From Acidobacteriota bacterium (lineage in GTDB: Bacteria; Acidobacteriota; Thermoanaerobaculia; Multivoradales; JAGPDF01), in the NCBI GenBank assembly GCA_011525905.1, contig WYBK01000150.1, positions 1-40,992 of the forward strand: a stretch of 40,992 nucleotides of DNA, read 5' to 3'. Shown here one piece after another: positions 24,511 through 36,670 of the stretch. The number at the start of each line of letters is the position of its first letter. The first letter of the stretch is position 1. A model generated the notes under the pieces. That model was not told the origin of the DNA and searched no databases. It saw only the letters and a program-made list of their open reading frames with translations. Position numbers and translations under genes: made by a program.

Positions 24511-25347
24511 TCAGCTCTCGTGCAGCCTCGGATCGGCGAGCAGCGCCGCGAGCAGGGCGCGCACGCGACCGGCGGCGGCGCGGCCCGCCTCGAGCACCTC
24601 GTCGTGGGTGAGCGGCTGCGGCGTCACGCCGGCGCCCGGGTTGGCGACCAGCGAGAGGACCAGGCAGCGCAGGCCGCGGTGGCGCGCGGCGATGATCTCG
24701 AGGACGGTCGACATGCCGACCAGGTCGGCGCCCATCGCGCGCAGCATGCGGACCTCGGCCGCGGTCTCGTAGGCCGGCCCGAGCAGGCCGGCGTAGACCC
24801 CCTCGACCAGCGGATGACCGAGCCGCTCGGCGTGCTCGTGGGCGAGCGCGCGCAGCTCCGCGGAATGGGCGTCGAGCATGTCGGGGAAGCGCGGGCCCCA
24901 GCTCTCGGGGGGCTCGCCGCATAGCGGCGAGAGCCCGGTCAGGTTGATCTGGTCGCTGACCGCGGCGAGCGTCCCCGCCGGCCACTCCGGCCGCACCCCG
25001 CCGGCGGCGTTGGTCATCACCAGCGTGCGCACGCCGAGCGCCGCGGCCAGCCGCACCGGGAAGACGACCTCACTGGCCGAATAGCCCTGGTAGGCGTGGA
25101 GGCGACCGCGGAAGTAGAGCGCCGTCAGGCCGGGCCCCGGCTCGAGCAGCTCGAGCTCGTGTCCGTGCCCGGCGACCGCGCGCACCGGAAAGGGGAGCCA
25201 GCCGGCGAGCGGCTCGGGTCCGGCGACCGGCGCGCCGAGATCGACCGAGAGGCCCGAGCCGGCGACCAGAGCGACGCGCGGCGCCGGCCGGCCGAGCGCC
25301 CGCCAGCGCTCGGCCGCCGCTCGGACCTCGGCCTCGTAGTGGTGCAT
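24511..25347 (-). CDS. Purine nucleoside phosphorylase (trimeric PNP type)
   Basis: The 278-residue product has the phosphate-binding VALVAGSGLS (26-34), RGRLHAYQGYSASEVVFPVR, VMTNAAGGVRPEW, the long MGADLVGMSTVLEIIAARH helix, and LSLVANPGAGV with the Asn that sets specificity for 6-oxopurines. It cleaves inosine and guanosine with phosphate to base and ribose-1-phosphate. The ATG at 25347 lies 8 bases after a TAAGAT box without a ribosome-binding site, so it is likely leaderless. It heads a leftward operon with the kefF- and kefC-like genes. A longer in-frame start at 25470 overlaps lysS and is rejected. Confidence 0.93.
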   Translation of the reverse strand: MHHYEAEVRAAAERWRALGRPAPRVALVAGSGLSVDLGAPVAGPEPLAGWLPFPVRAVAGHGHELELLEPGPGLTALYFRGRLHAYQGYSASEVVFPVRLAAALGVRTLVMTNAAGGVRPEWPAGTLAAVSDQINLTGLSPLCGEPPESWGPRFPDMLDAHSAELRALAHEHAERLGHPLVEGVYAGLLGPAYETAAEVRMLRAMGADLVGMSTVLEIIAARHRGLRCLVLSLVANPGAGVTPQPLTHDEVLEAGRAAAGRVRALLAALLADPRLHES

Positions 25348-25355
25348 GGCCGGCG

Positions 25356-25361
25356 ATCTTA
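25356..25361 (-). promoter_or_regulatory. -10 box TAAGAT, leaderless start of pnp
   Basis: TAAGAT on the minus strand ends 8 bases before the pnp ATG at 25347. It shares the 55-base divergent gap with the lysS -10 box; the two boxes are 26 bases apart, so the promoters are back to back. Confidence 0.55.
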
Positions 25362-25387
25362 GCTCGGAGCGGTGGGCGCGGTTCGGA

Positions 25388-25393
25388 TATCCT
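25388..25393 (+). promoter_or_regulatory. -10 box TATCCT, leaderless start of lysS
   Basis: TATCCT ends 9 bases before the lysS ATG at 25403. There is no ribosome-binding site in the 9 bases between, so the mRNA probably begins 2-3 bases before the ATG. It would drive the long lysS-lol-clpC block. Confidence 0.55.
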
Positions 25394-25402
25394 GTCGGGC
25401 GC

Positions 25403-26940
<1,538 letters not shown>

Positions 26941-26944
<4 letters not shown>

Positions 26945-28122
26945 GCGGGGCCGCGACGCGCTTCGCCTGGAGCCTGGCGCTGCGCTGGCTGCGCAGCACG
27001 CGCAAGGACGCCTTCACCAGCTTCCTCTCCGCCGTCGCCGCGGGGGGCATCGGACTGGGCGTCGCCGCGCTGGTGCTGGCGCTCGCCGCGCTCGACGGCA
27101 TGCAGCGCAAGCTGCGCCACGAGATCCTGTCGCGCACGCCGTCGCTCGAGGTCGCGCTGGCGCCCGGGGTCGACCCGCTCGAGGTCGAGGCGCGCATCGG
27201 CCGCGAACCGGAGGTGGCCGCGGTCCAGACCGTGCTGCGCGGGCGCGGCTGGGTCGTCGGCGGCGGCAGCGCGCTGCCCGTCGAGCTGGTCGGCCATGCC
27301 GGGGCGGTGCCCGCCTCCTTCCCGGGGGCGGCGGGCGGCGCTCCCGGCCTCTATCTCGCCGACGCCACGGCCGCGCGCCTCGGTCTCGCGGCGGGGGAGG
27401 TGGTGACCCTGGTCGCTCCCCGGCCGACGCTGACGCCACTCGGGCCGCAGCCGCGCACGCTCTCGATGCGACTGGCCGGCGTCTACCGCGCCGCTCGGAC
27501 CGACGAGGTGGCGCAGGCGGCGCTGCCGATCGAGCGCGCCGAGATCCTCCTGGGGGCCGATCGCACCCGCGTCCTGCAGGTCTCGACCGGCGACCTCGAC
27601 TCGGCCCTGGTGCTCGCCGATCGGCTGGCCGGGGAGCTGCCCGCGGGAGCGCGGATCGCCACCTGGCGCGACCTCAACCGCCCGCTCTTCTTCGCCCTCC
27701 GCCTCGAGCGGACGGTGCTCTTCGCCGCCGTCTCCCTGGTGGTCGCGGTGGCGGCCTTCGCGCTCTTCTCCGACCTCTCGCTGGTGGCCGCCACCAAGCG
27801 GCGCGAGCTCGGCGTGCTGGCGGCGCTCGGCACCGACGGGCCGACTTTGCGCGCCGCCTTCCTGCGGCTCGGCCTGCTGCTCGGCGGCCTCGGGACCCTC
27901 GGCGGCGCGGCGCTGGGCGTGGCCGCGGCGCTGCTGCTCGACCGGACGAGGGCGCTCTCGCTGCCGGCGGGCGTGCTGCTCTTCGACTACCTGCCTTTCG
28001 AGGTGCGGGCGGGCGACGTCGCCGCCGTCGTGGCCACGGCGCTGGCGCTCGCAGCGGCCTGCTCGGCGCTCGCGGCCGACCGCGTGGCGCGCCTCGACCC
28101 GGTGGCGGCGCTGCGCCGATGA
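26941..28122 (+). CDS. Lipoprotein-releasing ABC transporter permease (LolC/LolE family)
   Basis: The TTG at 26941 overlaps the lysS stop, giving 393 residues. The topology is that of MacB/FtsX-type permeases: TM1 at about 24-48 ([17 protein letters not shown]), a large periplasmic domain (about 50-250), then three helices (about 255-280, 300-325, 355-380) with [24 protein letters not shown] between, the coupling region of LolC/E. It extracts lipoproteins from the inner membrane with the LolD ATPase encoded immediately downstream (ATGA overlap). Only one permease gene is present, so the complex may be a homodimer, as in species with a single LolF-like subunit. Confidence 0.9.
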
Positions 28123-28802
28123 GCGTGCCGGTCGCCCTGCGCGGCGTGGTCAAGAGCTACCGCGACGGCGCGCGGACGGTCGAGGTGCTGCGCGGCGTCG
28201 ACCTCGAGGTCGCCGCCGGGGAGCTGGTCGCGGTGGTCGGCCCCTCGGGCTCGGGCAAGTCGACCCTGCTCCACCTGCTGGGCGGGCTCGACCGGCCCGA
28301 TGCCGGCACGATCGAGGTCGGCGGCCGCCGATTGGACCGGCTCGCCGCCCGCGAGCTGGCGCGCTACCGGAACCGGACGGTCGGCTTCGTCTTCCAGTTC
28401 TCCCAGCTGCTCTCCGACTTCACCGCGCTGGAGAACGTGGCGCTGCCCGGCCGGATCGCCGGCTTGCCGGCTGCCGCCGTGGCGCGCCGGGCGGTCGACC
28501 TGCTCGACCGGGTCGGCCTGGCCGACCGGCGCGGCCACTTCCCGGGGCAGCTCTCCGGCGGCGAGCAGCAGCGCGTCGCCCTCTGCCGGGCGCTGGTGCT
28601 CGAGCCGGCCCTGGTGCTGGCCGACGAGCCGACCGGCAATCTCGACCCGGAGGCGGGGGAGGGGGTGTTCCGTCGGCTGGTCGAGCTCCAGACGAGCCAC
28701 GGCACGACGGCGCTGCTGGTCACGCACAATCCGGAGCTGGCCCGCCGATGTGGTAGGATTTCGCTGCTCGAAGGGGGCGTTCTGCGCAGCGGAACCCTCT
28801 GA
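28119..28802 (+). CDS. lolD: Lipoprotein-releasing ABC transporter ATPase LolD
   Basis: The 227-residue ABC ATPase is complete: Walker [10 protein letters not shown] (43-51), Q-loop FVFQFSQLL, signature LSGGEQQRV, Walker [13 protein letters not shown] and the switch His in LVTHNPEL. Family, length and the ATGA overlap with the permease gene identify it as LolD rather than MacB or FtsE. It powers transfer of lipoproteins to the periplasmic carrier LolA. Confidence 0.93.
   Translation: MSVPVALRGVVKSYRDGARTVEVLRGVDLEVAAGELVAVVGPSGSGKSTLLHLLGGLDRPDAGTIEVGGRRLDRLAARELARYRNRTVGFVFQFSQLLSDFTALENVALPGRIAGLPAAAVARRAVDLLDRVGLADRRGHFPGQLSGGEQQRVALCRALVLEPALVLADEPTGNLDPEAGEGVFRRLVELQTSHGTTALLVTHNPELARRCGRISLLEGGVLRSGTL
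28754..28759 (+). promoter_or_regulatory. Possible -10 box TAGGAT upstream of clpC
   Basis: TAGGAT near the end of lolD lies about 84 bases before the clpC GTG at 28843. It could give clpC expression independent of lysS-lol. No -35 is visible, so the evidence is weak. Confidence 0.25.
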
Positions 28803-28842
28803 TTCTTCTGGACTTCGACGGAGAGAGCAGAGAGGCGCGACC

Positions 28843-31269
<2,427 letters not shown>

Positions 31270-31399
31270 GCGCCGGCAGGAGGGCCGCGGCTCCCACCCG
31301 CCCGGGTACTCCTCTTGCATGGAATCGCACGAATCGACGACGGCGGGAACCCACCCGGAGGGCAGACGCTTGAGACGAGCAATCGAGGGGAGGCGTTGG
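31270..31399 (+). other. Gap between clpC and bamA
   Basis: These 130 bases hold no good terminator or promoter. An in-frame ATG at 31319 would add 27 hydrophilic residues before the bamA signal peptide. A strong GGGGAGG at 31387-31393 precedes the preferred start. Confidence 0.4.
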
Positions 31400-33757
31400 A
31401 TGCGCGCGGCGGCCTGGGGCGCCGCGCTCTGGTTGTCCGCCTCGGCGCTCGCGGCCGAGGTGGTGCGCGAGATCGAGATTCGCGGGCTGCGCTCGCTGGC
31501 GGAGGACACCGTGCGCTTCTACCTCGGCCTCGAGGAGGGCCGTGAGCTCGACGAGGCGGCGCTCTCCGCCAACCTGCGGGCGCTCTGGGAGCGCCGCCTG
31601 GTCGACGACGTGCGCATCGAGAAGGAGCCGGTGTCCGACGGGGTCAAGCTGGTGGTGACCATCGTCGAGCGGCCGATCCTGCGCTCGATCGACTACCAGG
31701 GGCTGAAGCGCCTCTCGCGCACCGATGTCTCGGAGCGCATCAGCAAGGATCAGATCGACATCCGCGAGGGCGACCCGCTCGACCTCGGCGAGCTCAAGCG
31801 GCTCGAGGCGGCGATCGAGGAGATGTACCGCGACAAGGGTTATCGCTTCGCCGAGGCCACCTACCAGCTCGAGGAAATCTCCCCGACCGAGCGCCGCGTG
31901 CTGTTCTCGATCGACGAGGCGGAGAAGGTGCGCATCGGCGACATCGACTTCCAGGGCAACGACGTCTACGGCGACCTGCGGCTGCGCTGGGTGATGAAGA
32001 AGACCAAGGAGACGAATCTCCTCTGGCGCATGCTGAAGAAGGACATCTACAACCCGGCGACCGTCCAGGAGGACCTGCAGAAGGTCAAGGACACCTACCG
32101 CGCGGTCGGCTACAAGGACGTGATCGTCGAGGATCCGGTGCTGTCGACCACGGGCGAGGGGGGCAAGCGCCGGTTGAAGCTGTCGATTCCGATCGACGAA
32201 GGCGACCGCTGGAAGCTCGGCGAGATCACCATCGACGGCAACGAGGTCTTCTCGGACGAGGCGCTGCTGCGCCAGTTCAAACGGCCGCGCGGCGGCTGGC
32301 TGCGCAAGAAGGCCATCGAAGAGGGCACGACCGCGGTCGACGAGGCGTATCGCAACTACGGCCACATCTTCGCCAAGGTCGAGACCGAGCTGCGCGAGCG
32401 TGACGGCAACGTCGCCGACCTGGTGGTCCGGATCGCCGAGGGCGACCAGTACAAGGTCGGGCGGCTCGAGTTCGAGGGCAACACGCGCACGCGCGACAAA
32501 GTGCTGCGCCGCGAGTTCCGCGTCCAGGAGGGCACCCTGCTCAACATGGGCGCCCTGAAGAACAGCCTGTTCAAGGTCAACCAGCTCGGCTACTTCAAGC
32601 TCAACGAGGACGACCCGATCCTGTTCGAGGACTTCGACAGCGAGAAGAAGACGGTCGACCTGCTGGTCCAGGGCGAGGAGTCGGACCGCACGGAGCTGCA
32701 GGTCGGCGGCGGCTGGAGCGAGGTCGACGGCTTCTTCGGCCAGCTGTCGGTGCGCACGCAGAATTTCCTCGGACGCGGCGAATCGCTCGGCGTCGCCTTC
32801 CAGAGCGGTCGTTACCGCGAAGAGTTCGACGTCAGCTACTTCGTCCCCTGGTTCCTCGACCGCCCGCAGTCGGTCGGCCTGCAGATCTTCAACAGCAGTC
32901 TGGACTACACCTACTTCAACTCGCAGCGGATCGTGCGCAAGAGCGAGGGCGGCGTGCTGACCTACGGCCGCTCGTTCGGCTACTTCGGCAGCGTCAGCGT
33001 CGCGCTCAACCGCTCGGACCTGATCGACAGCCGCTCGACCTTCGACCTGGCGGGCAACCTGGTCGAGCAGGAGTTCGAGCTGACCAACTCCTCATTGCGC
33101 CCCGCCTACGTCTTCGACAGCCGGGACAGCCGCGTCGAACCGACCATCGGCAAGCGGCTGAGCGCTTCACTCGAGTACGCCGGCGGCTTCCTGGGCGGCG
33201 ACAACTACTTCTGGCGGCCCGAGATCGGCGTCTCCTGGTTCCAGCCGGTGACCCAGGTGCCGCTCAAGACGGTGTTCGCGGTCAATCTCGAGGGGGGGTA
33301 CGTCAAGCCTTTCGGCGGCAGGACCCTGAGCTTCCTCGAGCAGTACTACCTGGGCGGCGAGACCAGCATCCGCGGCTTCAACTTCCGCTCGATCTGGGTG
33401 CGCTGCGAGGGCGGCGAACGCTACCCCGGACGCACCGAGCCCTGCCAGCCGGACGAGACCCTGATCGACGACTTCGGCTTCCCGGTGGGCGGCGACCGCT
33501 TCTTCCAGCTCAACCTGGAGTACCATCTGCTGGTCGGCGGGCCGTTCCGCGTGCTCGCCTTCGTCGATGCCGGCAACGTCTACGGCGTCGACCAGTCGTT
33601 CGACCTCGGGCGGCTGCGCTGGACGGCGGGCGCGGAGATGCGCATCTTCGTTCCGGTGTTCGGTGCGCCGCTCCGGTTCATCTATGCCTCGAACCTCGAG
33701 GAGCTGCCGGACGACCGGTTCGAGGGCTTCCAGTTCAGCATCGGTGCAACTTTCTAG
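31400..33757 (+). CDS. bamA: Outer-membrane protein assembly factor BamA
   Basis: The ATG at 31400 is chosen because GGGGAGG lies 6 bases upstream and a signal peptide follows at once (MRAAAWGAALWLSASALAA, cleaved before EVV). The product is 785 residues. POTRA repeats fill about 20-350 (IEIRGLRSLAEDTVRFYL, IDYQGLKRLSRTDV, IDFQGNDVYGD, ITIDGNEVF, LEFEGNTRTRDKVLRREF). A 16-strand Omp85 barrel follows, ending in Phe (FSIGATF). The L6 motif is SIRGF (656-660), and C669 and C682 lie in the same extended loop. It folds and inserts barrels into the outer membrane. skp follows after 16 bases. Confidence 0.96.
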   Translation: MRAAAWGAALWLSASALAAEVVREIEIRGLRSLAEDTVRFYLGLEEGRELDEAALSANLRALWERRLVDDVRIEKEPVSDGVKLVVTIVERPILRSIDYQGLKRLSRTDVSERISKDQIDIREGDPLDLGELKRLEAAIEEMYRDKGYRFAEATYQLEEISPTERRVLFSIDEAEKVRIGDIDFQGNDVYGDLRLRWVMKKTKETNLLWRMLKKDIYNPATVQEDLQKVKDTYRAVGYKDVIVEDPVLSTTGEGGKRRLKLSIPIDEGDRWKLGEITIDGNEVFSDEALLRQFKRPRGGWLRKKAIEEGTTAVDEAYRNYGHIFAKVETELRERDGNVADLVVRIAEGDQYKVGRLEFEGNTRTRDKVLRREFRVQEGTLLNMGALKNSLFKVNQLGYFKLNEDDPILFEDFDSEKKTVDLLVQGEESDRTELQVGGGWSEVDGFFGQLSVRTQNFLGRGESLGVAFQSGRYREEFDVSYFVPWFLDRPQSVGLQIFNSSLDYTYFNSQRIVRKSEGGVLTYGRSFGYFGSVSVALNRSDLIDSRSTFDLAGNLVEQEFELTNSSLRPAYVFDSRDSRVEPTIGKRLSASLEYAGGFLGGDNYFWRPEIGVSWFQPVTQVPLKTVFAVNLEGGYVKPFGGRTLSFLEQYYLGGETSIRGFNFRSIWVRCEGGERYPGRTEPCQPDETLIDDFGFPVGGDRFFQLNLEYHLLVGGPFRVLAFVDAGNVYGVDQSFDLGRLRWTAGAEMRIFVPVFGAPLRFIYASNLEELPDDRFEGFQFSIGATF

Positions 33758-33773
33758 GACGAGAGGAGCGGGA

Positions 33774-34343
33774 ATGATGCGGCAGGATCGGGGAACGAAG
33801 CTCCGCGCGGCGGCCGGCGCGCTGGCGCTGGCGGTCGCGTTGCTGGCGGTCGCTGGAGCGGCACCGGCGGCGGCGCAAGGCATCAAGGTGGCGGTCATCG
33901 ACGTCCAGCGGCTGGTCACCGATTCGGTGGCGGGCAAGGAGGCGCTGGCGCGGCTCAAGAAGCTGCAAGACGACAAGATCGCCGAGGGCAAGACCAAGCA
34001 GGAGGAGATCGAGCAGCTGCGCAAGCGGCTGAACGACGGGCGGCTGTCGCTCGCCGACGACAAGATCGCCGAGCTCGAGAAGCAGGTCGAGGACAGGATC
34101 ACCGCTTTTCGCCGCTTCCAGGAGGACGCAGAGCGCGAGCTCAACAAGTCGCGCGACTCCGCCTTCGCCGATATCGAGAAGCGCATCTCCCCGATCATCG
34201 AGCAGGCCGGTCGCGACGGGGGGTACACCCTGATCTTCAACAAGTTCCAGAGCGGACTCGTGTTCGCGGCCGAGGGCGCCGACATCACCGACCAGATCAT
34301 CCAGCGCTTCGACGCGGTGGCCGGCCAGGCCCAGGGGCAGTAA
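33774..34343 (+). CDS. skp: Periplasmic chaperone Skp/OmpH
   Basis: The 189-residue product starts at an ATG at 33774 (a second ATG follows at once; AGGAG is upstream). A signal peptide covers about 1-34 (AVALLAVAGAAPAAAQ). The mature protein starts with the Skp beta-strand IKVAVIDVQRLVTDS. It continues with long Lys/Glu/Arg-rich tentacle helices (about 55-145) and ends with GGYTLIFNKFQSGLVFAAEGADITDQIIQRFD, the OmpH C-terminal strand region. The trimer holds unfolded outer-membrane proteins on their way to BamA, whose gene is directly upstream. Confidence 0.93.
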   Translation: MMRQDRGTKLRAAAGALALAVALLAVAGAAPAAAQGIKVAVIDVQRLVTDSVAGKEALARLKKLQDDKIAEGKTKQEEIEQLRKRLNDGRLSLADDKIAELEKQVEDRITAFRRFQEDAERELNKSRDSAFADIEKRISPIIEQAGRDGGYTLIFNKFQSGLVFAAEGADITDQIIQRFDAVAGQAQGQ

Positions 34344-34347
34344 CCGC

Positions 34348-35382
34348 TTGGCCTGGACGCTCGGTCGGATCGCCGAGCGCGTCGCGGGCGAGGTCTGCGG
34401 CGACCCGCAGCGCGTGATCGAGGGGATCCGCACCCTCGACGAGGCCGGACCCCGCGACCTCTCTTTCCTGACCGGTTCGCGTTATCTCGACGCGGCGCGG
34501 CGCAGCGCCGCCGGCGCGATCCTGGTCGCCGAGCGACGCGCGGACCTCGCTGGCGACCAAGTGGTGGTGGCCGACCCCGCGCGGGCGCTCGCCAGGCTGC
34601 TCGAGGAGCTCTACGCGGAGCCGGTGCCCGCGCCGGGCGTCCACGCGACCGCGGTGGTCGGACCCGACTGCCGGATCGACCCCGGCGCCCACGTCGGACC
34701 CTATGTCGTGCTCGGCCGAGGGGTCGAGATCGGCGCGGGCGCCGTGCTGCACGCCCACGTCGTCGTGGGCGACGACTGCCGCATCGGCGACGGCGCACGG
34801 CTCCACCCCCACGTCGTGCTCTACCGCCGCAGCCGCATCGGCGCCGGCAGCGTGGTGCACGCGGGCGCCGTGCTGGGCGCGGACGGCTTCGGCTACACGA
34901 GCGAGTCCGACGGTCCCCGCAAGGTCCCGCAGGTCGGCGACGTCGAGATCGGCGCCGAGGTCGAGATCGGCGCCAACTCCACGGTCGACCGGGCGTTGCT
35001 CGGTTCGACGCGAGTGGGCGACGGCACCAAGATCGACAACCTGGTGCAGGTCGGGCACAATGTCGCGATCGGTCGGGGAGCGATCCTCTGCGGGCAGGCC
35101 GGGGTGGCCGGCAGCGCTCGCCTGGGCGACGGCGTGGTGCTCGGCGGCCAGGTGGGCGTCGCGGGCCACCTCGAGGTGGGCGCCGGCGTGCGCGCGGCCG
35201 CCAAGTCCGCGGTCTACTCGTCGGTCGAAGCCGGGCAGACGGTGGCCGGGATTCCCGCGGTGCCGATCGGACTCTGGCGGCGCCAACAGGCGCTGGTGCG
35301 GCGCCTGGCCGAGCTCTGGCGGCGGTTGCGCAGCCTCGAGCGGCGCACCGGGCTCGCGGGAGAAGAAGAGGGGGAGCGTTGA
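34348..35382 (+). CDS. lpxD: UDP-3-O-acylglucosamine N-acyltransferase LpxD
   Basis: The TTG at 34348 lies 4 bases after skp; the product has 344 residues. The N-terminal uridine-binding domain (1-95) contains GPRDLSFLTGSRY. A left-handed beta-helix of hexapeptide repeats (98-290) follows, with the catalytic His at 237 in NLVQVGHN and GADGFGY near 178. A C-terminal helix ends the protein (RRQQALVRRLAELWRRL). It adds the N-linked acyl chain in lipid A synthesis from acyl-ACP. The stop overlaps the fabZ start (TTGA). Confidence 0.95.
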   Translation: MAWTLGRIAERVAGEVCGDPQRVIEGIRTLDEAGPRDLSFLTGSRYLDAARRSAAGAILVAERRADLAGDQVVVADPARALARLLEELYAEPVPAPGVHATAVVGPDCRIDPGAHVGPYVVLGRGVEIGAGAVLHAHVVVGDDCRIGDGARLHPHVVLYRRSRIGAGSVVHAGAVLGADGFGYTSESDGPRKVPQVGDVEIGAEVEIGANSTVDRALLGSTRVGDGTKIDNLVQVGHNVAIGRGAILCGQAGVAGSARLGDGVVLGGQVGVAGHLEVGAGVRAAAKSAVYSSVEAGQTVAGIPAVPIGLWRRQQALVRRLAELWRRLRSLERRTGLAGEEEGER

Positions 35383-35852
35383 GTTCGTCGCGAGTCGAGT
35401 GGGACGTCCGTTGGATCCAGAAGATCCTGCCGCATCGCTATCCGATGCTGCTGGTCGATCGGGTGCTCTCGATCGATCCGAAGCGGCGCATCGTCGCGAT
35501 CAAGAATTTCACCGTCAACGAGGAGTTCTTCCAGGGGCACTTCCCGGGCTACCCGATCGTCCCCGGCGTGCTGCTGGTCGAGGCCATGGCCCAGGTCGGC
35601 GGCATTCTGCTGCTCCAAGACGATCCGGAGCGCGACCACAAGCTGCTCTTCTTCATGGCGATCGAGCGCGCCCGCTTCCGCCGCCCGATCGTGCCCGGCG
35701 ACCAGGTCCGTTTCGAGGTCGAGGTGCTGCGGCTCAAGGCGGCGCACTGCAAGCTCGAGGCGAAGGCCTTCGTCGGCGAGGCGCTGCACGCGGAGGCGCA
35801 GCTGCTCTCCACCTTCGTGCCGCGCGAGGGCCCGGCAGGAGGTGACGCGTGA
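35379..35852 (+). CDS. fabZ: (3R)-hydroxyacyl-ACP dehydratase FabZ
   Basis: The 157-residue hot-dog-fold enzyme has LPHRYPMLLVDRV (17-29), catalytic H54 in GHFPGYPIVPGV and E68 in LLVEAMAQ. It dehydrates 3-hydroxyacyl-ACP in fatty acid elongation and so competes with LpxA/LpxD for the same substrate, the usual reason it is encoded between them. It has a TTG start overlapping lpxD and overlaps lpxA by GTGA. Confidence 0.95.
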   Translation: MSSSRVEWDVRWIQKILPHRYPMLLVDRVLSIDPKRRIVAIKNFTVNEEFFQGHFPGYPIVPGVLLVEAMAQVGGILLLQDDPERDHKLLFFMAIERARFRRPIVPGDQVRFEVEVLRLKAAHCKLEAKAFVGEALHAEAQLLSTFVPREGPAGGDA

Positions 35853-36670
35853 GCGCGCGCATCCATCCGACCGCGGTCGTCGATCCGTCGGCCGAGATCG
35901 GCGCCGACGTCACGATCGGTCCCTTCGCCGTCGTCGGCGCCGACGTTCAGGTCGGCGACGGCTGCGAGATCGGTGCGCACGCCCATGTCGCGGGGCCGAC
36001 GCGGCTCGGCCGGGGCAATCGGCTCTCTCCCCACGTCTGCCTGGGCGGCGAGCCCCAGGATCTCAAGTACGCCGGCGAGCGCGTCGCGCTCGAGATCGGC
36101 GATCGCAACGTGCTGCGCGAGTTCGTCACCATCCACCGCGGCACGGCTCAGGGGGGCGGCCTGACCCGCGTCGGCGACGACAACCTACTGATGGTCTACA
36201 GCCACGTCGCGCACGACTGCCAGGTCGGCAGCCGGACGGTGTTCGCCAACTGCGCCACGCTCGCCGGCCACGTGAAGGTCCACGACGACGCGGTGATCGG
36301 CGCCTTCGCCGCGGTGCAGCCGTTCGGCCGCGTCGGCCGGCACGCCTACATCGGCGGCTTCACCCGCCTGCTCGCCGACGCGCTGCCCTTCGTCAAGACC
36401 GTCGGCATGCGCCCGGCGGTGCTCGGCGTCAACCGCATCGGACTCCAGCGCAAGGGCTTCTCGCCCGAGCGCGTGCGCGCTCTGCAGCGCGCCATGCGCA
36501 TCCTGCTGCGCTCGGGGCTCAACACCAGCCAGGCGCTCGAGCGCATCGAGGAGGAGCTCGCGGGCAACGCCGACGTCGAGTACCTGGTCGGATTCGTGCG
36601 GTCGGCGCGGCGCGGCGTGGTCAAGAGCCTGCCCTCCTCGCGCGGCGAGGAGGATTTCGCGGATGAGTGA
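35849..36670 (+). CDS. lpxA: UDP-N-acetylglucosamine acyltransferase LpxA
   Basis: The 273-residue product is a hexapeptide-repeat beta-helix (about 4-185) with a C-terminal helical domain (GVNRIGLQRKGFSPERVRALQRAM). Catalytic H122 lies in YSHVAHDC, with H119 and H141 kept. E. coli H160 aligns with Q157 here (AAVQPF instead of AVHQF). The hydrocarbon-ruler position is G170, matching E. coli G173, which suggests a C14-class acyl chain. It starts lipid A synthesis by acylating UDP-GlcNAc, or UDP-GlcNAc3N in species with GnnA/GnnB. The GTG at 35849 overlaps fabZ. The 3' end overlaps the next gene by 8 bases. Confidence 0.95.
   Translation: MSARIHPTAVVDPSAEIGADVTIGPFAVVGADVQVGDGCEIGAHAHVAGPTRLGRGNRLSPHVCLGGEPQDLKYAGERVALEIGDRNVLREFVTIHRGTAQGGGLTRVGDDNLLMVYSHVAHDCQVGSRTVFANCATLAGHVKVHDDAVIGAFAAVQPFGRVGRHAYIGGFTRLLADALPFVKTVGMRPAVLGVNRIGLQRKGFSPERVRALQRAMRILLRSGLNTSQALERIEEELAGNADVEYLVGFVRSARRGVVKSLPSSRGEEDFADE

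Noticed and set aside
31319-31399. Upstream in-frame ATG for bamA
   Set aside because: It would place 27 hydrophilic residues before the signal peptide and lacks a ribosome-binding site; 31400 has both.
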